The notes beneath the pieces are model-generated. The model made no database searches. It had not been told where the DNA came from and worked only from the letters and a program-made list of their open reading frames with translations. The position numbers were made by a program, and so were the translations under genes. From Nocardia asteroides (GTDB taxonomy: Bacteria > Actinomycetota > Actinomycetes > Mycobacteriales > Mycobacteriaceae), in the NCBI RefSeq assembly GCF_900637185.1, contig NZ_LR134352.1, forward strand, positions 5,632,001 through 5,696,000: a stretch of DNA of 64,000 bases, given 5' to 3'. The first letter of the stretch is position 1. The number at the start of each line of letters is the position of its first letter. Below are positions 43,003 through 52,474 of the stretch, piece after piece.

Positions 43003-43024
43003 CTCTCCCTGCGCGCAGGGAGAG
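43003..43024. terminator. bidirectional palindromic terminator
   Basis: CTCTCCCTGCGCGCAGGGAGAG is a perfect 22-base palindrome (nine base pairs with a GCGC loop) between the convergent DUF1990 copy 2 (stop 42996) and the YqeY gene (stop 43075). No strong U-tract is present, as usual in high-GC actinobacteria. It should serve both directions. Confidence 0.7.
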
Positions 43025-43074
43025 TGGCTGTTCACCGAAGTGGGTCGTCTCGCAGACTCGTGCTCTCATCGGTT

Positions 43075-43443
43075 TTACAGCAGCGCGGCGAGCGCGTCCG
43101 CCTCGGCCGTGAGTGAATCCTGCCGCTCGGACTGCCCGAGGCGCCCATATTCTGCTGCGGCACTGCGCCTTTCGTCGATCTCACGGCGTACGATCGCGGC
43201 GATGTCGTCCTCGGAGAGCTCGCGCCGGGGCATCTCCGCGGCGCCGAGCCCGACCGCGCTGTCCTCCAGCGCACCGGCTTTCACCTCCGGGGCATCGATC
43301 GCCTCGGCATTGTCGATGGCGCCGAGCACCGAACGCAGAGCCGCGACGGCGCTACGATCGCGCGCCTTCATCGCCGGTTTCAGCGCGGCGCGCAGGCGCT
43401 CACGCAGGGCCTGATCAGGCGTCCCCAGAGATTCGGTGGTCAT
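43075..43443 (-). CDS. GatB/YqeY domain protein
   Basis: A 122-residue helical protein like the tail domain of the GatB amidotransferase subunit. LRERLRAALKPAMKARDRSA and VAALRSVLGAIDNAEAI give the N-terminal helices; LSEDDIAAIVRREIDERRSA and YGRLGQSERQDSLTAEADAL the rest. Stand-alone YqeY may act in tRNA-dependent amidation or tRNA binding, not proven. ATG 43443 is used; the long frame upstream crosses a repeat-rich gap. The neighbours are unrelated. Confidence 0.9.
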   Translation of the reverse strand: MTTESLGTPDQALRERLRAALKPAMKARDRSAVAALRSVLGAIDNAEAIDAPEVKAGALEDSAVGLGAAEMPRRELSEDDIAAIVRREIDERRSAAAEYGRLGQSERQDSLTAEADALAALL

Positions 43444-43534
43444 GAACGCCGAGGGTAGTGACGGGAACCGGCTCCCGTCGAACGATTTCGCCTGCGATCC
43501 CCGGGGCGTCATCCGCACACCCTCTTGCGGTCCA

Positions 43535-43610
43535 CGTCGCGTCGTGATTCCCGCGCCATCCCGTCGCGTCCCGATTCCCCGCCGCGTCCCGATCGCCGCC
43601 ATCCCGACCA
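43535..43610. repeat. degenerate short tandem repeats upstream of the YqeY gene
   Basis: On the minus strand the motif ATCGGGACGCGRCGGGG recurs about three times with changes (GATCGGGACGCGGCGGGGA, AATCGGGACGCGACGGGA, AATCACGACGCGACG). It lies in the 236-base gap 43444-43679, which otherwise has no gene. It may be a slippage-generated spacer. Confidence 0.4.
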
Positions 43611-43679
43611 CGTCCCCCTGCGCGGTGCCGCGGCAGCGGCGCACGGGTGCCCGGCATCGGCATATGCCTTTCGTCTCGA

Positions 43680-43988
43680 TCAGACGATGAACCGGTTCAC
43701 CAGCACCCCGACCACTGCGATGAGTGTGATCACCGCCACTGCGACTGTCACGGTGGTGACTTCGCGCCGGCCGATGGTCATCCGCCCGTGATGTAGCGCC
43801 CGGCCGCGCCACCACCCCAGGAAGCTCAGCAGCAGCGCGACCACGACCGCTGCCATCGGCAGCGCATTGGTGGGCCAGCCGTCCCGGGTCACCTCGTGCG
43901 CGAACAACAGCGCGCATCCCGCCGCGCCCAACGCGGTCCGGCGCCAAGCCAACGCCGTCCGTTCCATCGCCAGAGTCGCCTGTGTCAT
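43680..43988 (-). CDS. DUF202 membrane protein (copy 1)
   Basis: A 102-residue protein with three helices: LGAAGCALLFAHEV, MAAVVVALLLSFLGWW and VTVAVAVITLIAVVGVLV. The N-terminus ERTALAWRRTALG is the DUF202 signature. DUF202 includes YidH-like proteins of unknown function. ATG 43988 is used. It is followed upstream on the same strand, after a 259-base gap, by a second DUF202 gene. The gap 43989-44247 has no clear gene. Confidence 0.85.
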   Translation of the reverse strand: MTQATLAMERTALAWRRTALGAAGCALLFAHEVTRDGWPTNALPMAAVVVALLLSFLGWWRGRALHHGRMTIGRREVTTVTVAVAVITLIAVVGVLVNRFIV

Positions 43989-44247
43989 CCGGACGCCTCC
44001 ACCGCAGAAGGCCCGGCTTCGACCGGCACGATCGCGGTTCCGTGGAGTTCTCTCTGGGCTCGTCGCGGGTTCCCCCGCCGTCGGCGCACTGCCGGCGGTC
44101 TGGTCCGAGCACCAGCGAAACAGCGACGGTGTGGCGGCGGGTCGACTCGGCGCCGCACCGGTTGCCGACCGGCGCCGCCGGCGGGGCCCGGGGTGCCGCG
44201 CTCGGAGTTCCGGGTCCCGGTGGGTGCCGGGGTCGGCGGTGGCGGAG

Positions 44248-44613
44248 TCATGAGAGGAGGACGGCCAGGCAGGCCAAGGCCGCGACGAGGGCGACGCCGA
44301 CCGAGAGGACGGGGACGAGGACGGTGCCGGGGAGGGGGTGTCCGGTGCGCATGGCGACGTCTACCCGGCGCCAGTGGCGGAAGGCGCCGAGGGCGACCGC
44401 GAAGGACATGACCAGGCAGCTCAGGGCGATGGCGCCGCCCAAGCCGGCCAGGCGCAGGGGCTGGATCAGGGTGTGCACGGCGACTCCGCCGGCGAGCAGG
44501 CCCAGGGCGGTCCGGATCCAGGCCAGGAATGTGCGCTCGTTGGCGAGGGTGAATCGGTAATCCAGTTCTTCCTCGCCGTCGTCGGATTCGGCTCCGACCT
44601 CGGGCAGTGTCAT
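44248..44613 (-). CDS. DUF202 / YidH-like membrane protein (copy 2)
   Basis: A 121-residue protein. An acidic N-terminus (EVGAESDDGEEELDYRF) precedes the DUF202 signature LANERTFLAWIRTALG. Three helices follow (GLLAGGVAVHTLI, AIALSCLVMSFAVALGA, VLVPVLSVGVALVAALACL). ATG 44613 has GAGGTGG upstream. The function is unknown; pairing with a shorter DUF202 gene is common, suggesting a hetero-oligomer. Confidence 0.87.
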   Translation of the reverse strand: MTLPEVGAESDDGEEELDYRFTLANERTFLAWIRTALGLLAGGVAVHTLIQPLRLAGLGGAIALSCLVMSFAVALGAFRHWRRVDVAMRTGHPLPGTVLVPVLSVGVALVAALACLAVLLS

Positions 44614-44718
44614 GTCCGCCACCTCGTCATGTCCGCCACCTCCGCAGCCCATCTTGCCGTGCCGGTTGATACCCCGGGGGCAACGCGCCGACGGGCGGCA
44701 CGAGGCACGGATCGATGG

Positions 44719-45642
44719 TCATGCTCGCGGGTGGGCTTGATCGTGGACGCGTTTGAGGCGTTCGACCGAGACGTGGGTGTAGAGCTGGGTGGTGGCCATG
44801 CTGGCGTGGCCGAGCAGTTCCTGGACGACGCGCAGGTCGGCGCCCCCTTCGAGAAGGTGGGTGGCCGCGGTGTGCCGCAGGCCGTGCGGACCCATGTCCG
44901 GTGCGCCCGGGATCGCCGACACCACCTCGTGGACCACCGTGCGGGCTTGGCGCTGATCGAGCCTGCGACCGCGTTGTCCGAGCAGCAGCGCACGACCGGA
45001 TCGATCGCCCGCCAGCGACGGCCGTCCGGCTCGCAGCCACGCGTCGAGCGCGGTGTCGGCGGGATCTCCGAACGGGACCGCGCGTTCTTTGTTGCCTTTG
45101 CCGAGGACCCGCACGAGCCTGCGTTCCCGGTCGATGTCGTCGATATCGAGCCCGCACAGCTCGCTGACGCGAATTCCGGTGGCGTACAGCAACTCGACGA
45201 TCAACCGGTCGCGCAGCGCCATCGGATCCTGCTGAGCTGCCCCGGATTCCGCCGCGTCCATCGCCTCCACCGCCTGCACCTGGGCGAGCACCGCGGGCAG
45301 CACCCGATGCGCTTTCGGTGCCTGCAAGCGCAGCCCGGGGTCGACGGCCAGGCGCCCGGTCTCGGTGAGCCAGGCGGTGAATGTCTTTGCTGCGGAGGCC
45401 CGGCGGGACAGGGTCGTGCGCGCGGCACCCGCCGCAGCGAGTTCGGCCAGCCAGGACCGCAGCAACGGCAGATCCAGTTCCCGGATCGCCGAATCCGCCG
45501 ACCGCGCGTAGAGGTGTTCCAGCAGCGAGCGCACATCTCCGAGATACGCGCGCACGGTGTGCGCCGACCGATTCCGCCCCAACCGCAAGTGCCGCCCGAA
45601 CTCGGTGAGCAGCGCGGTCAGATCCTCGGGCAGCACGTCCAT
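44719..45642 (-). CDS. xerC: tyrosine recombinase XerC
   Basis: A 307-residue site-specific recombinase resolving chromosome dimers at dif with XerD. The N-terminal core-binding domain spans ~1-90 ([19 protein letters not shown]). The catalytic residues are Arg in [11 protein letters not shown], His-x-x-Arg in [17 protein letters not shown], His in LLGHAS and the nucleophile Tyr in TQLYTHV. It is close to mycobacterial XerC (Rv2894c) and lies near dprA as there, so it is the housekeeping enzyme rather than a mobile-element integrase. ATG 45642 fits the family, though its GGGAGG abuts the start. Confidence 0.95.
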   Translation of the reverse strand: MDVLPEDLTALLTEFGRHLRLGRNRSAHTVRAYLGDVRSLLEHLYARSADSAIRELDLPLLRSWLAELAAAGAARTTLSRRASAAKTFTAWLTETGRLAVDPGLRLQAPKAHRVLPAVLAQVQAVEAMDAAESGAAQQDPMALRDRLIVELLYATGIRVSELCGLDIDDIDRERRLVRVLGKGNKERAVPFGDPADTALDAWLRAGRPSLAGDRSGRALLLGQRGRRLDQRQARTVVHEVVSAIPGAPDMGPHGLRHTAATHLLEGGADLRVVQELLGHASMATTQLYTHVSVERLKRVHDQAHPRA

Positions 45643-45818
45643 CCTCCCACCGTGGCCGCTGCCCGCACCCCACGCAACCCACCACGCCGCCGCGCGCCGC
45701 CAGGTCGAGCACGTCGCAGCGGACGGATAGCGGCGTGTCGGAATGGGCACACAAACCCGCGGCCGGTGCTTAGAATCCGGTCGGATGCACAGCCGAGCAG
45801 GCGGATCGAGGGAAAAGA

Positions 45819-46871
45819 TTGCGGTTCCGTGTCATGGACGCCGCCGGAATGGTGGCTGAGCAGGTGCTCGGCTCGGCACTGGCGATGTCGCCGATAGTCA
45901 CCGATCGGTTGCCGCTCCGGCCCCCGGTGCTCGACGGCCAGCGCATGAACCCACGCCTGCATCTGCTCGCCGTGCTGGGCAAACGCGATCTGCTCGCCCG
46001 TCGGGCGCCCACGGCGCGCAGCCGGGCCCGGCTCGACCGGCTGATGCGGGTCGCGACGACAACGCGAACGGGACCGGTCCGTACGTCGGAGTTGACGATC
46101 CCCGGGCCCGCGGGACCGGTGGCCGCGCGGCTGTACCAACCCGAACAGCACACTCGACCACCGTCGCTGCTCGTCTTCGTGCACGGCGGTGGCTGGCACG
46201 TCGGCAGCGTGGCGGGTTACGCGAACACACTCCGGTTCCTCGCGGATCGTGCCGGGGTCTCCGTGCTGGCGGCGGACTATCGGCTGGCCCCGGAACACCC
46301 GTTTCCCGCCGCGTTCGACGATGTCAGCGCGACCTGGCGGTACGCGGTCGACCACGCCGAACGCTGGGGCATAGACACCGCCCGGATCGGGCTCGGCGGC
46401 GACAGCGCCGGTGGCAACCTCGCGACCGCGGTCGCCATGACGGCCGAAGCGACGTATCGTCCCGCGGCGGTGGCGTTGCTGTACCCGGCGCTGGACTGGA
46501 ACCTGGAGCACCATCGGTCGACGGCGATGTTCACCGTCCCGCTCGACGCGGACAATGTCCGTCGTGCCATGCGGTGGTACGCCCCCACCCCCGAGCTCCA
46601 GGCGGATCCGCGGTTCTCGGTGCTGTCGGCACCGGACTTGTCGGCCCTGCCGCGCACCTATGTCGCGACCGCGGGCATGGATGTGCTGCGCGATCAGGGG
46701 GACTCACTCGTCACCCGGCTCCGCGAGGCCGGGGTCGACGCCGAAGTGCGGCGCTTCGACAACCTGCCCCACGGTTTCGTGAGCATGCTCACCGACCCGC
46801 ACGCCCGGTCCGCGACCGCCGAGTACGCCCGTGCCGTGGCGACCCTGCTCGCCGAACCTGTCCTGTCCTGA
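45819..46871 (+). CDS. HSL-family alpha/beta hydrolase (esterase/lipase)
   Basis: A 350-residue hormone-sensitive-lipase-type esterase. The oxyanion motif is HGGGW in [10 protein letters not shown] (~124-128), the nucleophile GDSAGGN, Asp in GMDVLRDQG and His in [10 protein letters not shown]. The N-terminal ~75 residues form a cap. No signal peptide is seen, so it is probably cytosolic or membrane-associated. TTG 45819 has AGGGA six bases upstream; ATG 45834 is the alternative. The gene is inserted between xerC and dprA, divergent from xerC. The substrate is unknown. Confidence 0.9.
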   Translation: MRFRVMDAAGMVAEQVLGSALAMSPIVTDRLPLRPPVLDGQRMNPRLHLLAVLGKRDLLARRAPTARSRARLDRLMRVATTTRTGPVRTSELTIPGPAGPVAARLYQPEQHTRPPSLLVFVHGGGWHVGSVAGYANTLRFLADRAGVSVLAADYRLAPEHPFPAAFDDVSATWRYAVDHAERWGIDTARIGLGGDSAGGNLATAVAMTAEATYRPAAVALLYPALDWNLEHHRSTAMFTVPLDADNVRRAMRWYAPTPELQADPRFSVLSAPDLSALPRTYVATAGMDVLRDQGDSLVTRLREAGVDAEVRRFDNLPHGFVSMLTDPHARSATAEYARAVATLLAEPVLS

Positions 46872-46883
46872 ACGCCGATCCCC

Positions 46884-48053
46884 TCAGTGCGGACGAGCAC
46901 GGATCCGGAACCATCCGTCGGAATCGCATCCGACCAGGTCCGCCAGTTCCAACCCGGGTAAGACGGCGCGGACGGTGGCCAGGTCGAGGCCGGATTGGCG
47001 GGCCAGCTCTACCGGGCGGCGGGAGCCGATCGAGGGCAGGGCCGCGTAGACCTCGGCTTCGGCGCCACGGAGGTGGGCCGCGGGGTCGGCGGGGTTCTCG
47101 CCTACGGGCAGACGGAGGGGACCTGCCTCGTCGATGACGTCCTCGGCACTGGTCACCAGCAGGGCTTCGCCCTCGCGGATCATGCGGTGACAGCCGGTCG
47201 AGGACACCGATCCGACCGGGCCGGGCACCGCCATGGCGGGACGGCCGAGACGCCGGGCCCATTTGACGGTATTGCGAGCGCCGCTGCGCAGGCCCGCTTC
47301 GACGACGACGACACCGTCGCCCAGGGTGGCGATGAGCCGGTTCCGGGCCAGGAACCGGTGCTTCTGCGCGCTGGTGCCCGGCGGGTACTCGCTGACGACC
47401 ACGCCGGATTCGGCGATCGCGGCGAGCAGGCGCTCATGTTGGGCGGGGTAGGGACGGTCGACGCCGCAGGCCAGGACGGCGACGGTCGAGCCGCCGACGC
47501 CGAGGGCCGCCCGGTGCGCGGCCGCATCGATACCGAAGGCGGCACCGGACACGATAGTCCAGCCCCGGCCTGCCAGCTCGCAGGTGATCTCGCCGGCCAC
47601 CTGCACGCCGTAGCCACTGCTGCATCGTGAACCGACCACGGCGACGGCGCGTTCCGATGCGGTCCGCAGCGAGAGCGGTCCCCGCGCCCACAGCACCAGC
47701 GGTACCGCGGCATCGCGCTCACGTTCGGTGTCGAGCTGGTCCAGTCCCAGCATGCGCCAGCCGGGCCACTCGTCGTCGTCCGGCGTGATCACACGACCGC
47801 CGAGCCGGGCCATCTCCTCCAGATCGGCTGCTGCCCGGTCGATCTCGCGCCGGGCCGCCGTCGGTCCGCGGAGTGCCTCCGGAAGTTCGTGCTCGCGGAC
47901 CGCCCGCGCCGCCTCGCACACCCCGACCGAGGCGATCAGCGCCGACAGCGGGGCGCACGGCCCCTGGACGACCCGGGACAGATACACCCATGCCAGTCGG
48001 CGTTCGTCGCTGTCACCGTCCAGATCGACCGGCGCGGCCGCCGGGCGGATCAC
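46884..48053 (-). CDS. dprA: DNA-processing protein DprA
   Basis: A 389-residue protein that binds incoming single-stranded DNA and loads RecA in transformation. The Rossmann-like core is clear: AVAVVGSRCSSGYGVQVAGE, SGAAFGIDAAAHRAAL, ACGVDRPYPAQHERL, SEYPPGTSAQKHRFLARNR, GARNTVKWA, then the C-terminal winged helix (LARQSGLDLATVRAVLPGLE). An N-terminal SAM-like region is present. GTG 48053 overlaps the comM stop by four bases (GTGA), so the pair is coupled. Natural competence is not established for this group. Confidence 0.95.
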   Translation of the reverse strand: MIRPAAAPVDLDGDSDERRLAWVYLSRVVQGPCAPLSALIASVGVCEAARAVREHELPEALRGPTAARREIDRAAADLEEMARLGGRVITPDDDEWPGWRMLGLDQLDTERERDAAVPLVLWARGPLSLRTASERAVAVVGSRCSSGYGVQVAGEITCELAGRGWTIVSGAAFGIDAAAHRAALGVGGSTVAVLACGVDRPYPAQHERLLAAIAESGVVVSEYPPGTSAQKHRFLARNRLIATLGDGVVVVEAGLRSGARNTVKWARRLGRPAMAVPGPVGSVSSTGCHRMIREGEALLVTSAEDVIDEAGPLRLPVGENPADPAAHLRGAEAEVYAALPSIGSRRPVELARQSGLDLATVRAVLPGLELADLVGCDSDGWFRIRARPH

Positions 48054-49558
48054 TGCGCACCTCGCTGCCGGAAGTTCAAGGCCGACAGGACGTCCTGGAC
48101 GCTGGGCATCTCGCCACCGCGCAGATCGCACACCGTCCAGGCCACCCGGATCGCCCGGTCCGCGCCGCGCGCCGACATCCGGCCGAGCCGCAGCGCCGTA
48201 TCGATCGGCGCGATGGACTCGCGGGGCAAGCGGAACCGCTGACGCAGGATATGGCCCGGCACTTCGGCATTGGTGGCCCAGCCGTCGGCACTCCAGCGCT
48301 GGACGGCCCGTTCTCTGGCCCGCGCCACCCTGGCGGCCACGGTGGCACTGGTCTCGGTGCTGTCGTCACCGAAGGTGGCGCCCGCCTGACCGTGCATGCG
48401 TACCCAGATATCGATGCGATCGAGCAGTGGTCCGGACAGTTTGCCCAGGTAGCGGCGCCGGGCCAGCGGGGCGCAGATGCAGTCGACATCGCGTGCGGGC
48501 GCGCACGGACACGGGTTGGCGGCCAGCACCAGCTGGAACCTGGCGGGATAGCGCGCGACACCGTCGCGCCGGGCGATGCGCACTTCGCCCTCCTCGAGCG
48601 GAGTACGCAGGGCCTCCAGCACTTTCGTGCCCAGTTCGGCGCATTCGTCGAGGAACAACACGCCGCGATGGGCCCGGCTGACCGCACCGGGCCTGGCCAT
48701 GCCCGATCCACCACCGATCATGGCGGTGACCGAGGTGGAATGGTGCGGGGCGACGAACGGCGCCACCGTCATCAGCGGTTGTGCCGCCGACAGCGACCCC
48801 GCCATCGAGTGGATCGCGGTGACCTCGAGCGATTCGGCTTCCGACAGCGGCGGCAGCAAGCCCGGGAGGCGTTGCGCCAGCATCGTTTTGCCGATGCCGG
48901 GCGGTCCGGTCAGCAGCAGGTGATGGCCGCCCGCGGCCGCCACCTCCAGCGCCCAGCGCGCCTCGTCCTGCCCCACCACATCGCTCAGGTCACCGCAGAC
49001 GACCTGGGCGTCCGGGAGCTCCCCGTCGGGTTCCAGGAGCGAGCCTTCCCCACGCAACCAGGTGACGACCGCCCGCAGACTGGTGGCGCCGAGTACCTCG
49101 ATCCCCTCCACCAGCGCCGCCTCGGCCACCGCCGCGGCAGGCACCACCACCGTCGGTACGCCCGCGGTGCGCGCCGCGATCACGGCGGGCAGCACCCCGC
49201 GCACCCGGCGTACGCGGCCGTCCAGCGCCAGCTCACCGAGCAGCACCGTCTTGGCCAGCCGCTCCCCCGGTACCGCGCCGGAGGCGTCCAGCACCGACAC
49301 CGCGAGCGCCAGGTCGTAGACGGAACCGACCTTCGGAAGGGTCGCCGGGGACAGTGCCAGGATCACCCGGCCGTCCGGCCACTTCTCCCCCGTGTTGGCC
49401 ACCGCCGACCGCACCCGGTTCCGCGACTCCTGCAACGCGGTGTCGGGCAGGCCGACGAGGTTCACCGACGGCAATCCCTGCCCGATATCGGCTTCGATCT
49501 CGACCAGCTGACCGTCGACTCCGGTGACCGCCACCGACAGCGCCCGCCCGAGCGCCAT
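48050..49558 (-). CDS. comM: YifB/ComM-family Mg-chelatase-like AAA+ ATPase
   Basis: A 502-residue AAA+ protein. An N-terminal Lon-protease-like domain (~1-170, VNLVGLPDTALQESRNRVRS) precedes the ATPase with Walker A TGPPGIGKTM and Walker B GVLFLDECAEL. The Cys-rich NPCPCAPARDVDCICAP insert and the C-terminal Mg_chelatase_C helices follow. In proteobacteria ComM is a branch-migration helicase for transformation. ATG 49558 overlaps the upstream stop (ATGA) and its own stop overlaps dprA, making yraN-comM-dprA one coupled unit. Confidence 0.95.
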   Translation of the reverse strand: MALGRALSVAVTGVDGQLVEIEADIGQGLPSVNLVGLPDTALQESRNRVRSAVANTGEKWPDGRVILALSPATLPKVGSVYDLALAVSVLDASGAVPGERLAKTVLLGELALDGRVRRVRGVLPAVIAARTAGVPTVVVPAAAVAEAALVEGIEVLGATSLRAVVTWLRGEGSLLEPDGELPDAQVVCGDLSDVVGQDEARWALEVAAAGGHHLLLTGPPGIGKTMLAQRLPGLLPPLSEAESLEVTAIHSMAGSLSAAQPLMTVAPFVAPHHSTSVTAMIGGGSGMARPGAVSRAHRGVLFLDECAELGTKVLEALRTPLEEGEVRIARRDGVARYPARFQLVLAANPCPCAPARDVDCICAPLARRRYLGKLSGPLLDRIDIWVRMHGQAGATFGDDSTETSATVAARVARARERAVQRWSADGWATNAEVPGHILRQRFRLPRESIAPIDTALRLGRMSARGADRAIRVAWTVCDLRGGEMPSVQDVLSALNFRQRGAQ

Positions 49559-49926
49559 CAGAACGCTCCGGCCAGATGGTCGATGACCGGCCGGTATCCC
49601 CGCCTGACCAGCACCGACACCACGTCGAACCGGATCCGGCGCCATGGCCCTTCCCGCTCGGCCAGCCACAGCAGGGCGAGCCTGCGGATCCGCTGCTGTT
49701 TGCCGAAGGTCACCGACTCGGCCGGGGTACCGAACCCGAGGCCCGAGCGGGTCTTGACCTCGACGAACACCGTCACCGTCGGATCCTGGACGATCAGGTC
49801 CAGCTCGCCGTAGCGGCATCGCCAATTGCGGGCGACGATCTCCATCCCCGACTCACGCAGGTACTGCGCGGCCAGTTTCTCCCCGTATGCGCCGAGCGCC
49901 TGTTTGTCTGCCACGGGTCGAAGCAT
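49558..49926 (-). CDS. YraN / UPF0102 endonuclease-like protein
   Basis: A 122-residue protein of the restriction-endonuclease-like fold. GAYGEKLAAQYLRESGMEIV gives the first helix with Glu. The likely nuclease core is ELDLIVQDPTVTVFVEVKTR (Asp, then E-x-K). Its role is unproven; it travels with comM and dprA and may process DNA. ATG 49926 is used; the longer frame to 50004 has poor coding character. The 99-base gap upstream to DUF2469 shows nothing special. Confidence 0.92.
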   Translation of the reverse strand: MLRPVADKQALGAYGEKLAAQYLRESGMEIVARNWRCRYGELDLIVQDPTVTVFVEVKTRSGLGFGTPAESVTFGKQQRIRRLALLWLAEREGPWRRIRFDVVSVLVRRGYRPVIDHLAGAF

Positions 49927-50025
49927 GCCGACCGGCACCCTCGACAGCGGCCCGCCGACCTGGGCGAACGACAACCCTGTGGACAACCGCCCGCCTGTGG
50001 ACAACCACCGGCGGACGGTGCCGGG

Positions 50026-50331
50026 TCACTCCGGCAGCCGCAGGTCCGGCTTCTCCAGTTCTTCGATGTTCACGTCCTTGAACGTGATGACTCGAACGTG
50101 CTTGACGAAGCGCGCGGGACGGTACATGTCCCATACCCACGCATCGCTCATCCGCACTTCGAAATAGACCTCGCCGTCGGCGTTCTGCGGCCGCAATTCG
50201 ACAGAATTGGCCAGGTAGAAGCGACGTTCGGTCTCCACCACGTACGAGAACTGACCGACGATGTCCTTGTACTCGCGGTACAACGACAGTTCCATCTCGG
50301 TTTCGTACTTCTCGAGGTCCTCAGCACTCAT
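50026..50331 (-). CDS. DUF2469 family protein (Rv2901c-like)
   Basis: A 101-residue conserved actinobacterial protein: MSAEDLEKYETEMELSLYR, DIVGQFSYVVETERRFYLAN, FEVRMSDAWVWDMYRPARFV and FKDVNIEELEKPDLRLPE. Acidic, with no signal peptide. No function is known. It lies between rnhB and yraN as in mycobacteria, except that the formate dehydrogenase genes found there are absent. ATG 50331 is used, with AGGACG upstream. Confidence 0.93.
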   Translation of the reverse strand: MSAEDLEKYETEMELSLYREYKDIVGQFSYVVETERRFYLANSVELRPQNADGEVYFEVRMSDAWVWDMYRPARFVKHVRVITFKDVNIEELEKPDLRLPE

Positions 50332-50377
50332 CGGGTGGGACGTCCTCCTTCTCGCAGCGCCGCGTTCGTTGATGACA

Positions 50378-51082
50378 TCATCGCGCATGCGCGGCGCCGG
50401 TAGCCACTCGGCTACCACCCGGCACCTCGAGTTCGCGCACATTCCGCCAGGACCGGCGGTGTTCGGTGCTGGGTCCGAGCACGCGCAGCGCGGCCGTGTG
50501 TTCGGGCGTGTTGTAGCCCTTGTGGGCGGCGAAACCGTACCCGGGCAGCTGTCCGTCCAGCTCGACCATCATGCGGTCCCTGGTGACCTTGGCCAGGATG
50601 CTGGCGGCCGCGATACAGGCCGCCGTGGCGTCGCCCCCGATGACCGGCAGCGACGGCGCGGGCAGGCCCGGCACCTTGAAGCCGTCGGTCAGGATGTAGC
50701 CGGGGGTGTGGCCGAGACCGGCCACGGCCCGCCGCATCCCCTCGATATTGGCGACATGGATCCCGATCGAGTCGATCTCCCAGGCGGGGACCACCACCAC
50801 ACTCCAGGCCAGCGCCAGCCGCTGGACCACCGGGAACAGCTCCTCACGCGCCGCCTCCGTGAGTTTCTTGGAGTCGTCGAGCCCGGACAGCTTGTCGTAG
50901 GCCTTGGGCGCCAGCAGGCACGCGGCGATCACCAGCGGTCCCGCGCACGGGCCGCGGCCCGCCTCGTCGACGCCGGCCACCGGGCCGAGACCACCGCGGA
51001 TGAGGGCCGCCTCGAGCGTGCGCAGTCCCCCGGCCCGGCGCATCACCACCCGCGGCGGCCAATTGGTCCGATCCTGCCCCAC
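50378..51082 (-). CDS. rnhB: ribonuclease HII
   Basis: A 234-residue enzyme cutting RNA of RNA-DNA hybrids and single ribonucleotides in DNA. The first catalytic Asp-Glu is in [15 protein letters not shown] further Asp is in GYILTDGF, and the later motif [12 protein letters not shown], then [20 protein letters not shown] 51082 is chosen because the N-terminal [13 protein letters not shown] aligns with mycobacterial RnhB. It follows lepB by 34 bases and is probably in the same transcript. Confidence 0.95.
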   Translation of the reverse strand: MGQDRTNWPPRVVMRRAGGLRTLEAALIRGGLGPVAGVDEAGRGPCAGPLVIAACLLAPKAYDKLSGLDDSKKLTEAAREELFPVVQRLALAWSVVVVPAWEIDSIGIHVANIEGMRRAVAGLGHTPGYILTDGFKVPGLPAPSLPVIGGDATAACIAAASILAKVTRDRMMVELDGQLPGYGFAAHKGYNTPEHTAALRVLGPSTEHRRSWRNVRELEVPGGSRVATGAAHAR

Positions 51083-51116
51083 AGTTCGATTGTCCCCGTG
51101 TCGTCTCGTTCGTGTG

Positions 51117-51884
51117 TCAGTTGTCCTGCGCGTTCTGCGAGTGCACCGGACCGATCCGGCTCGGCGGCCAGATCTTGAAGACCGTCTTGCCGCGCACATT
51201 GTCCACCGGCACGGTGCCCTGCAGATCGTCGCTGACGTGGGCGCGCGAATCGGCCGACTCGTTGCGGTTGTCGCCCATCACCCACAGGTTGCCCTCGGGC
51301 ACCTTCACCGGGCCGAACACCCGGCCCGCCGGGTAGACGGCGTTGGGGCGGTCGGTGAACCAGGGGTAGTCCTTCTTGATGTACGGCTCGTCGAGCGGTT
51401 TGCCGTCGACCATCACCCGGCCCTGCGGATCGCAGCACTGGACGGTCTGACCGCCCACCGCGATGACCCGCTTGACCAGGTCGTTCTCGTCCGGCGGGAC
51501 GAGACCGAAGTAGGACAGGAAGTTCTGCACGCCCCGCACCACGGTGTTGTCGGAGCGCACCGACTTGTAGTGCCCGTTCCAGGACGGCGGCCCGACGAAG
51601 ACCACGACGTCGCCGGGGCCCGGTTCGGAGCCGTAGTAGCTGATCTTCTCGACGTAGATGCGGTCGCCGATCAGCAGCGTGTTCTCCATCGACTGCGACG
51701 GGATCACATACGGACGGCCGACGAAGGTGACCATCAGCGCGGCGATCACCGCGGCGATCACGATCAGAATCGGCAGCTCCTGCCAGAACGGCCGCTGCTT
51801 CTTGTCGCCGCCGCGCTTTCTCTTGCGCCGTCCACCTTCGTCACCCGAATCGGACACCGACACCGACCCACTTTCGTCTGCCAC
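51117..51884 (-). CDS. lepB: signal peptidase I
   Basis: A 255-residue membrane protease removing signal peptides. A charged cytoplasmic N-terminus ([17 protein letters not shown]) precedes one helix, [19 protein letters not shown]. The catalytic Ser is in [10 protein letters not shown] and the Lys general base in [13 protein letters not shown]. The C-terminal [11 protein letters not shown] is box E. GTG 51884 is the first start. A strong terminator-like hairpin lies between rplS and this start, so lepB likely has its own promoter or depends on read-through. Confidence 0.95.
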   Translation of the reverse strand: MADESGSVSVSDSGDEGGRRKRKRGGDKKQRPFWQELPILIVIAAVIAALMVTFVGRPYVIPSQSMENTLLIGDRIYVEKISYYGSEPGPGDVVVFVGPPSWNGHYKSVRSDNTVVRGVQNFLSYFGLVPPDENDLVKRVIAVGGQTVQCCDPQGRVMVDGKPLDEPYIKKDYPWFTDRPNAVYPAGRVFGPVKVPEGNLWVMGDNRNESADSRAHVSDDLQGTVPVDNVRGKTVFKIWPPSRIGPVHSQNAQDN

Positions 51885-51894
51885 GCCGAACAGA

Positions 51895-51934
51895 GTAGCC
51901 CGGCGCCCCGACCGAAGTCGGAGCGCCGGGCTAC
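51895..51934 (-). terminator. strong hairpin terminator after rplS
   Basis: GTAGCCCGGCGC (51895-51906) pairs perfectly with GCGCCGGGCTAC (51923-51934). Inside, CCGAC-CGAA-GTCGG adds five pairs after a C/A mismatch, giving a 17-base-pair stem with a CGAA tetraloop. It lies 34 bases past the rplS stop (minus strand) and 11 bases before the lepB start. Only TCTGTT follows, so it is typical of GC-rich terminators. Confidence 0.75.
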
Positions 51935-51968
51935 GAAAACCTCTGTGCTGAAAACAGCTACCGCGAGA

Positions 51969-52310
51969 TCAGCGCTTTTCCTTGATCTTGGCGGCCTTAC
52001 CGCGCAGGTCGCGCAGGTAGTACAGCTTGGCGCGACGCACGTCACCGCGGGTCACGACATCGATGTGGTCGATGTTGGGGCTGTGCACCGGGAAGGTGCG
52101 CTCGACACCCACACCGAAGGACACCTTGCGGACCGTGAAGGTCTCGCCGATGCCGCCGCCCTGACGCCGGATCACGACGCCCTTGAAGACCTGGATGCGC
52201 TCCTTCGAGCCTTCGATGACCTTCACGTGCACGTTCAGGGTGTCGCCCGGACGGAAGTCGGGGACATCGCTGCGCAGCGACTTCTCGTCGACGAAGTCAA
52301 GGGTGTTCAT
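51969..52310 (-). CDS. rplS: 50S ribosomal protein L19
   Basis: A 113-residue large-subunit protein. [59 protein letters not shown] and [20 protein letters not shown] are all canonical. ATG 52310 fits. In many bacteria rplS follows trmD-rimM-rpsP; here an ~8.6-kb block separates rplS from trmD. A hairpin terminator follows. Confidence 0.97.
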   Translation of the reverse strand: MNTLDFVDEKSLRSDVPDFRPGDTLNVHVKVIEGSKERIQVFKGVVIRRQGGGIGETFTVRKVSFGVGVERTFPVHSPNIDHIDVVTRGDVRRAKLYYLRDLRGKAAKIKEKR

Positions 52311-52474
52311 TTTCCACCTTTTCGGATTCTTTGCGCGAACAGAGGAACCTGGCGGCACTGACGCGCTCGACCGGTTCATGCTCAGAACAGGAGTGCTCTC
52401 GGACAGGACTCGGCCGAGGCAACCGGTTCATTGTGCCAGACCGGGTACCCCGGATCGAAATCGGCCGGCCCTGG

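Noticed and set aside
43535..43610. Short repeats considered as a CRISPR array
   Set aside because: Units are degenerate, contiguous and without spacers; no cas genes in the window.
44719..45642. Tyrosine recombinase as sign of a phage or genomic island
   Set aside because: It matches housekeeping XerC, sits in the conserved xerC-dprA neighbourhood and has no attachment sites, tRNA or phage genes nearby.
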